Source: VMCP01 sp965659745
Lineage (GTDB): Bacteria; Bacteroidota; Bacteroidia; NS11-12g; UBA955
NCBI GenBank assembly: GCA_965659745.1
Contig: CBFHXF010000053.1
Coordinates: 1 to 12,526, forward strand
Length of the DNA: 12,526 nt
Direction of reading: 5' to 3'
In this document: positions 7,023 to 12,526 of the stretch, piece after piece
Layout of the letters: each line of letters begins with the position of its first letter
Numbering within the stretch: position 1 is the stretch's first letter
Notes under the pieces: generated by a model
The model's input: the letters and a program-made list of their open reading frames with translations, nothing else
Told to the model about the DNA's origin: nothing
Databases searched by the model: none
Position numbers and translations under genes: made by a program

Positions 7023-9203
7023 GTGACTGAAATTTCCGTTTCCGAGATTGCCTTTGACATTGTTGAGAATACCAAACGCAATGTATTCCTTACGGGGGAA
7101 GCAGGAACGGGTAAAACCACTTTTTTAAAGCATTTACTGGCTCACACTGAAAAAAACTGTATGGTGGTGGCGCCAACAGGAGTTGCCGCTATTAATGCCG
7201 GCGGAAGTACGATTCATTCGATGTTTGGACTTCCCACGCGAATGTTTCTACCTACTATGGAGGCGGTGGATCCCAATGTAACGCAGAATATTCCAATGTT
7301 GCAATCGCATTTTCGATATGCGAAGCCGAAGTTAGACTTATTCAAGAATTTAGAATTACTGATTATTGATGAAATCAGTATGGTACGCTGCGATTTATTT
7401 GATGCCATCGATGAATCGCTGCGTTTTAGTAGACGTAATTTCCTTCCTTTTGGAGGCGTACAAATATTATTGATTGGCGATTTATTTCAGCTGCCGCCGG
7501 TAGTGCGGAATCATGAAAAGCCCGCTTTGGATGCCTATTATAAATCTGAATTTTTCTTTGATTCCCGAGTGTACGAGAGTTTAGATATCCTTCAACTTAA
7601 ACTGAATAAAGTATACCGTCAAACAAACCGAACTTTCATTAGTTTGCTGAATAACATACGCAATGCTACGCTGGAGCAAGGTGATTTCGAATTGCTACAA
7701 GAGCGGTATCAACCCAATTTCGAGCCAGACGAAGATGGTTTTGTGACCTTATGTAGTCATAATGCCACTACAGAAAGCATCAACGAAGCGAAACTTAAAG
7801 CATTGCCCGGGGTTCATAGTACCTTTCATGCCGAGATTCAAGGTGATTTTTTCGAGAATCAATATCCCATTGAGCCTGTTTTAAAATTGAAAGTGGGCGC
7901 GCAAGTCATGTTTGTCAAAAACGATACTTCGGGAGAGAAAAAATATTACAACGGTAAGATCGGTATTGTTTCAGAGCTTTCGGGAGATAAAATCATTGTT
8001 GAGGATCCCAAAAATGGACGATTAATAGAGGTTGAGCGTGAAAGTTGGCAAAATTTAAAGTACGTTTTAGATAAAGGAACGGATGCGGTTATTCAAGAAG
8101 AAATTGGAAATTTCAAGCACTTTCCGCTAAAATTGGCATGGGCCATTACCATTCATAAAAGCCAGGGATTGACGTTAGAAAAGGTAATTATTGATGCCGA
8201 AAGATCCTTTGCTCCGGGACAAGTTTATGTGGCGTTGAGCAGAGCGGTTTCTTTAGATGGTTTGTATTTAAAGAGCGGCATTAGTGGTAGAAATATCATT
8301 ATCGATTCTAGAATTGTTGAATATTCGGCTCAAAATGCGCCTGTTGAGGAGCTTCCAGGCTTATTAGAATCTGAGAAGCGTCAACACGCCAAAGAAAAAT
8401 TATTACAGAAATTTGAATTTGAGTTGCTTCGAACCTACACTTCTGCCTGGTACTATAAATTGGAAAGAAAATACGGCGAAAAGCTTCCCCCAGAAATAAA
8501 AGAAATCCAGCATGTCTATATTGCCAAAACCAATGAATTAGAGCGCATCATGCTCAAATTTAGAAATGAGATCCGTCAAATTTTCGAACAGAATGGTTCG
8601 ATAGTTGAAATGGAAGCGGAATTATTCAATAGGGGTAAAAAAGCAATTGCGTATTGTATATCACAAGTGGATGATTTTCTATTAAAGAAGTGTTTTTCAT
8701 CTACGCAAATTTTCAATCAAAGAAGCAAGAGTAAACGTTGGAGTTCGGCATTAGAAGAGTTGGCGGCGGCGACTTTAAATAAGAGAGAGCAATTGTTGCA
8801 GCTTAAATATTTAAATCAACCCTTGCACCCCGAAACAGTATCACCGCCAGTATTGGAAAAAGCGAGTGTATCTGTAAACGAGAATTCGAACGAAGATGAC
8901 GCTATTGGATTAACGCCCACCTTGCAAGTAACCCTAGAAATGTATCAGACCGTAAAAAATATTGCAATGATTTCGGAAAATAGGAAATTGGCAAAATCTA
9001 CAGTCGAAACCCATCTAAGTAAATTAGTTCAATTGGGATTGATCGAAGCGAGAGAATTAATAACTGCTGAAAAATTGGAGGAAATAATTAATTTAGGTGT
9101 CGATTGGGCCTTAAGTTTGAGTGAAATACGGTCACAAAACGAGTCGTTTAGTTATTTTGAGCTTAAAATGGCAAAATTAATACTGAATGTTCCTAATGAA
9201 TAA
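7023..9203 (+). CDS. PIF1/RecD-like superfamily 1 DNA helicase with C-terminal HTH_40-type domain
   Basis: This 726-residue cytoplasmic ATPase carries the full superfamily 1B helicase motif set. Motif I (Walker A) is GEAGTGKTT at 25-33, followed by Ia-like VVAPTGVAAINAGG (48-61). Motif II (Walker B) is LLIIDEISM (112-120), motif III is GDLFQLPPV (152-160), motif V is AITIHKSQGLTLEK (374-387) and motif VI is GQVYVALSRA (399-408). This is the pattern of PIF1-like helicases, which unwind DNA 5' to 3' and act on forks and G-quadruplexes in studied examples. After the helicase core there is a long, partly helical extension (about 430-610) and a segment at about 630-695 (LAKSTVETHLSKLVQLGLIE) like the HTH_40 domain found at RecQ C-termini. 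The GTG start fits homologues, as the Walker A lies near residue 25. Its end overlaps the next gene by 8 bases, so the two are probably co-transcribed. Confidence 0.9.
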   Translation: MTEISVSEIAFDIVENTKRNVFLTGEAGTGKTTFLKHLLAHTEKNCMVVAPTGVAAINAGGSTIHSMFGLPTRMFLPTMEAVDPNVTQNIPMLQSHFRYAKPKLDLFKNLELLIIDEISMVRCDLFDAIDESLRFSRRNFLPFGGVQILLIGDLFQLPPVVRNHEKPALDAYYKSEFFFDSRVYESLDILQLKLNKVYRQTNRTFISLLNNIRNATLEQGDFELLQERYQPNFEPDEDGFVTLCSHNATTESINEAKLKALPGVHSTFHAEIQGDFFENQYPIEPVLKLKVGAQVMFVKNDTSGEKKYYNGKIGIVSELSGDKIIVEDPKNGRLIEVERESWQNLKYVLDKGTDAVIQEEIGNFKHFPLKLAWAITIHKSQGLTLEKVIIDAERSFAPGQVYVALSRAVSLDGLYLKSGISGRNIIIDSRIVEYSAQNAPVEELPGLLESEKRQHAKEKLLQKFEFELLRTYTSAWYYKLERKYGEKLPPEIKEIQHVYIAKTNELERIMLKFRNEIRQIFEQNGSIVEMEAELFNRGKKAIAYCISQVDDFLLKKCFSSTQIFNQRSKSKRWSSALEELAAATLNKREQLLQLKYLNQPLHPETVSPPVLEKASVSVNENSNEDDAIGLTPTLQVTLEMYQTVKNIAMISENRKLAKSTVETHLSKLVQLGLIEARELITAEKLEEIINLGVDWALSLSEIRSQNESFSYFELKMAKLILNVPNE

Positions 9204-10212
9204 AATCACGTTGCCATTTTTGTGCTTTTGGGTGGTGCTATTCAGCAATAGCATGAGCGCGAAAAACGAGGTTGTTAAGCTTAAGGAAAACAAAGTTTAT
9301 GAGTCTACCTTACATTGGGTATCTATTGAAATAGTGCCAAATTTGGGTTTGCATTCATATAACTCGGATAGCCTTCCCGAACGAATAGATAAAATACATA
9401 TACTGCCGGCATTTTTAGAAGAGACATCTGGACTTTGCGAGACGGCAGAAGGCATTTGGTCAATTAATGACAGTCAAAATCCTTCGGAGTTATTTTTATT
9501 ACAGCGACGTGCTTATTTGCGATGGCGTGATTCGGGTATTTCAATCAGCGAAAAAGATTTCGTAATATTTGAATTATCGTATCCCAATACCGATTGGGAA
9601 GCCCTAGAATCGGATGGAGAATATCTCTATATTGGAGATTTCGGCAACAACCGTGGCAATCGGAAGGACCTAAAAATTATAAAAATCTCAGTCGATTCAC
9701 TGAAAAAGCGGGTGGATTACTCGAGTGAGTACAAGCAACGTATTAATTGTAAATCACTGAAAGGGGAAATTATTTCATTTTCCTATAAAGATCAAAAGGA
9801 TTTCAACATACGCCGTTTGCATAATTTTGATTGTGAAGCAATGGTAATACGCGACACAACTATTGTATTACTAAGTAAAAATTGGCGGAGTTTGTCCTGT
9901 GATGTGTATGAAGTTCCGAAGAGATTGGGCAGTTATAGCCTGAGTAAATCGGGTGAATTTAATCCGCGTTTTTTGGTTACCGACGCAACCGAAGCCCATG
10001 GGAGAATCTATTTCTGCGGGTATGGTCCAAGCGGCAAACAATACATCGGAGAAGTTAATTCAACAAATTTCAAAAAGTGCAAGCGTAAAAAACTGCCTAT
10101 TAAACCTGCTCAAATTGAAGGAATTCATTTCGACAAATCCGTTCAACAGATTATTCTGAGCACAGAATCTCGAAAACAGCAAAAACAAGCCCTTATAATA
10201 TTAGGGGAATAA
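9196..10212 (+). CDS. Predicted secreted beta-propeller-like protein of unknown function
   Basis: The product has 338 residues from the ATG at 9196. I prefer this start to an ATG at 9187 because MNKITLPFLCFWVVLFSNSMSA then forms a clean signal peptide. Both starts overlap the helicase gene, whose TAA is at 9201-9203, which suggests translational coupling. Sequence blocks are spaced as in the blades of a beta-propeller: EETSGL (75-80), WSINDS (88-93), DWEALE (133-138), YIGDFGNNRGNRKDL (145-159), NFDCEAM (210-216), and AQIEGIHF (305-312). These match, from memory, an unnamed Bacteroidota family of extracytoplasmic proteins related in pattern to SdiA-regulated or phytase-like propellers. I see no lipobox and no T9SS sorting domain, so a periplasmic location is most likely. 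No catalytic function can be assigned. The gene ends 11 bases before the end of the convergent AAA+ gene. Confidence 0.75.
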   Translation: MNKITLPFLCFWVVLFSNSMSAKNEVVKLKENKVYESTLHWVSIEIVPNLGLHSYNSDSLPERIDKIHILPAFLEETSGLCETAEGIWSINDSQNPSELFLLQRRAYLRWRDSGISISEKDFVIFELSYPNTDWEALESDGEYLYIGDFGNNRGNRKDLKIIKISVDSLKKRVDYSSEYKQRINCKSLKGEIISFSYKDQKDFNIRRLHNFDCEAMVIRDTTIVLLSKNWRSLSCDVYEVPKRLGSYSLSKSGEFNPRFLVTDATEAHGRIYFCGYGPSGKQYIGEVNSTNFKKCKRKKLPIKPAQIEGIHFDKSVQQIILSTESRKQQKQALIILGE

Positions 10213-10237
10213 GATTTAGGGGTTTACACCCTAAATC
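10213..10237. terminator. Bidirectional hairpin between convergent genes, overlapping a coding end
   Basis: GATTTAGGG (10213-10221) and CCCTAAATC (10229-10237) form a perfect 9-bp stem with a 7-base loop. It starts right after the stop of the secreted-protein gene, and its right arm covers the last codons (GFRV) of the convergent AAA+ gene. Neither side has a strong T run (CTATTCC on plus, TTATTCC on minus). It is a likely shared transcript end or barrier, with only 11 bases between the two stop codons. Confidence 0.55.
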
Positions 10238-12526
10238 CTATTCCACCACTTGCAATATTGGGTTTCACTTCGGTGTTGAATTCTTGAACATCTTCGTATG
10301 TTAAGGTATGAATCATTTTTTCATCGCGTTCTCCTTCTGGTATTTCGGCCAGGCGAAGGTGTTGATTGCGAATAGCTTCTTCAATTACGCGGCGCACGCT
10401 TCTTCCGTTACCGAAATACTTGTCGCGTGTGCGATACAAGAAATCGACATAACGCATGATATGGTCGGCAGCCTTAGGTTCAGGAGTTATTTGATGATCG
10501 GTTAATTGATTTATGGCAATGGTATATAAATCATCGGCAGAAAAATCGGTGAAGTTAAATACTCGATCAAATCGTGATTTAAGTCCGGGATTAGACTCCA
10601 TAAAACGTTCCATATTTTGGGTATAACCGGCCGCAATAACGATAAATTCACCACGGCGGTCTTCCATACGCTTCAATAATGTTTCAACGGCTTCGCGACC
10701 AAAATCGCCGCCACCGCCTTCGGTTAAACTGTAGGCTTCGTCAACAAAAAGTACGCCACCCATAGATTTATTTATGAGTTCGGAAGTTTTAATAGCGGTC
10801 TGTCCAACGTATCCACCTACCAGCGACTGTCGATCGCACTCTACTAAATGTCCACGTTCTAGAATACCTAAAGCCTTATAAATTTGGGCTAAAATTCGAG
10901 CCACGGTGGTTTTACCGGTACCTGGATTTCCAGAAAATACAGAATGTAAAGAGAAAGTTTTACGGACATCTCTGCCCATGCTTTTATAAAAACGCACCAA
11001 TTTCACCAGCTCCTCAATTTCTTCTTTCACTTGTTCCAGGCCTATCATCCCCTTTAGTTTGTTGAGGGATTCTTTAAGTAATTCCTCATCGATAGGAATT
11101 TCAGGTAAAACGCGAGTTTTTTCGGCAAAAATCTTATCAAAATCCGCCTTTTCTAAAGTGGAGAGTGCGGCAGAATCTAATTCTTCGGGATGTTCTGTTT
11201 TCATTACCCGAAGCCCTAAGTTAATTTTAGCTTCGTCGAGCATCGAATTCACCAAACGGGCATTTCCAAAGAATTTGTCTCTTTCACGATAGCGATCGGT
11301 TAAGAATTTCTTCAGTGATTCAGAGGCATTTTCCGAAAGGTTGATGCCTCGTTTTTTAGAAGCAAACCCTGCTATTTCTACGAGCTCTTGCGGGGTATAA
11401 TCTGGAAAATCGTATTGAATGGTGAAACGACTTTTAAGTCCGGGATTGGATTCTAAGAATATTTCCATTTCAGAGGGATATCCGGCCACCACGATGGCAA
11501 TATCATCTGCATCTGATAATTCTTTCAATAGAATTTCGATAACTTCTTTTCCGAAATCTTTGTTGTCATCATCCTTTCGTGCGAGAGCGTAGGCTTCATC
11601 AATAAAGAGGATACCGTCTTTGGCTTTTTTTATGGCTTCTTTGGTTTTCGGGGCAGTTTGTCCGATGTATTCGGCCACTAAATCAGCGCGATCTACTTCG
11701 TGAACATGGCCTTTTTTAAGCAAACCTAATTCTTTATAAATCTGACCTAATAATCGAGCTACTGTAGTTTTACCAGTACCCGGATTTCCTTTAAATACGG
11801 CGTGTAAATTTATTCTATCGGATTCAATAAAGCCGCGTTCTTTTCTCAATTTAACAAAGCGAAGATAATCTGAATACTCCCGAATTTTCTGCTTTATTGG
11901 GGTAAGGCCGATGAGAGAATCCAATTCAAACATTACCTCGTCCACTCCTTTTTGAGGAATTAAATCTGTAGAATTTGGATCTAATTCAGTTATTTGTTCT
12001 GAACTTAAATCGGCCGCTGGCAATAAAAAGGGAGTAAATGGTCTGAAATCATCTTCTGTCGCCTCCACGAAATCATCTCCAATTTCGAAAGGCACATGAG
12101 CCATCATTTCGCTCATAAAAATGATTTCCACATAGTATTTACCTCTCGCCCACGATCCAATTATATTGGAACCTATACCCGAAGATCTTACAAAGGAATT
12201 TTCATCGGGTTTTACAAAGAACAATTGGGTAATACGTCCTTTAAGAAATCCCGAATTAGTGCGATAGTTAAAAATCAATTCAAGGGGTAAATCGGTATGT
12301 CTTCGCGTTAAGTTTTCCGCTGTAATTTCGGTGAAAATATAACGTGTATTCAGCGGATTGAACACGGAGAAATACTTGTGATTTTTTTCTTTGGTTTTGC
12401 TGCTATTTCCCTCAAAAAGTTTGACTGTATTGATTTTGAAATAGGGATTAAAACCAGATTTAACCTTACCTACATTTTCTACATAAAAATTTTTGGTGGC
12501 TATTAATTCACCATCTACATAAGCCT
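10224..12526 (-). CDS. Tandem AAA+ ATPase of CbbX/SpoVK type, 5' end beyond the window
   Basis: 766 residues are visible (numbered from the right edge) and the frame is still open there. A GTG at 12363-12365 is in frame, but coding-like sequence continues for 53 codons before it, so it is probably internal. Residues about 1-155 are a beta-rich region of unknown family, followed by a linker. AAA+ module 1 (about 195-440) has Walker A GNPGTGKT (246-253), Walker B ILFIDEAYAL (304-313), arginine-finger region NPGLKSRF (360-367) and sensor 2 FGNARLV. Module 2 (about 485-740) has Walker A GNPGTGKT (532-539), Walker B VLFVDEAYSL (591-600), NPGLKSRF and FGNGRSV. Both ATP sites look complete. Pore-like YIGQTAPKT and YVGQTAIKT match the CbbX family, whose members remodel or unfold partner proteins. 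The N-terminal region probably selects a substrate; which one is unknown. The gene converges on the secreted-protein gene. Confidence 0.88.
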   Translation of the reverse strand, partial: AYVDGELIATKNFYVENVGKVKSGFNPYFKINTVKLFEGNSSKTKEKNHKYFSVFNPLNTRYIFTEITAENLTRRHTDLPLELIFNYRTNSGFLKGRITQLFFVKPDENSFVRSSGIGSNIIGSWARGKYYVEIIFMSEMMAHVPFEIGDDFVEATEDDFRPFTPFLLPAADLSSEQITELDPNSTDLIPQKGVDEVMFELDSLIGLTPIKQKIREYSDYLRFVKLRKERGFIESDRINLHAVFKGNPGTGKTTVARLLGQIYKELGLLKKGHVHEVDRADLVAEYIGQTAPKTKEAIKKAKDGILFIDEAYALARKDDDNKDFGKEVIEILLKELSDADDIAIVVAGYPSEMEIFLESNPGLKSRFTIQYDFPDYTPQELVEIAGFASKKRGINLSENASESLKKFLTDRYRERDKFFGNARLVNSMLDEAKINLGLRVMKTEHPEELDSAALSTLEKADFDKIFAEKTRVLPEIPIDEELLKESLNKLKGMIGLEQVKEEIEELVKLVRFYKSMGRDVRKTFSLHSVFSGNPGTGKTTVARILAQIYKALGILERGHLVECDRQSLVGGYVGQTAIKTSELINKSMGGVLFVDEAYSLTEGGGGDFGREAVETLLKRMEDRRGEFIVIAAGYTQNMERFMESNPGLKSRFDRVFNFTDFSADDLYTIAINQLTDHQITPEPKAADHIMRYVDFLYRTRDKYFGNGRSVRRVIEEAIRNQHLRLAEIPEGERDEKMIHTLTYEDVQEFNTEVKPNIASGGIGFRV

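Noticed and set aside
12363..12365. GTG as the start of the tandem AAA+ gene
   Set aside because: The same frame stays open for 53 more codons to the window edge with protein-like sequence, and there is no -7-type box before this GTG as seen at the other GTG starts.

Overview
The window looks like chromosomal DNA from a member of the Bacteroidota, most likely a Flavobacteriia-like lineage. Four things point there. There is a large secreted protein ending in a type IX secretion (T9SS) type A sorting domain. The promoters have the Bacteroidota form (TTG, about 19 bases, TAnnTTTG) rather than the E. coli form, and no Shine-Dalgarno sites are evident. The ExoVII large subunit, the CvfB-like protein and the PIF1-like helicase all read like Bacteroidota family members. 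A run of 10 N at 3277-3286 shows that this is a scaffolded draft assembly.

Layout. Positions 1-112 hold the broken remains of an ORF6N-domain (phage/mobile-element associated) gene. Positions 112-301 are non-coding and rich in hairpins, with two terminator-like hairpins and a long inverted repeat. A minus-strand tRNA-Ser(GCT) follows at 313-399, with a well-formed promoter at 411-440. On the plus strand come a CvfB-like S1 RNA-binding protein (486-1325) and a 1263-codon T9SS-exported beta-helix surface protein (1469-5260). On the minus strand, xseB and xseA (5323-6908) encode both exonuclease VII subunits. Divergent from xseA, a PIF1-like helicase (7023-9203) overlaps a predicted secreted beta-propeller-like protein (to 10212). 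Convergent with that pair is a minus-strand gene with two CbbX/SpoVK-type AAA+ modules. It runs off the right edge, so its true start is not visible.

How the genes relate. Most of the window is ordinary housekeeping or envelope content. xseAB and the PIF1-like helicase both act in DNA metabolism and share a 114-base divergent promoter region. The surface protein is an accessory adhesin-like gene. I see no CRISPR array, transposase, complete prophage, toxin-antitoxin pair or recognisable defence island, and no clearly new multi-gene system.

Points most worth a second look: three unrelated genes start at a GTG exactly four bases after a -7-type promoter box, which suggests leaderless mRNAs; a helicase gene overlaps a secreted-protein gene; the tandem AAA+ protein has an N-terminal region that may contain repeated beta domains; and an ORF6N gene relic lies near a tRNA gene.
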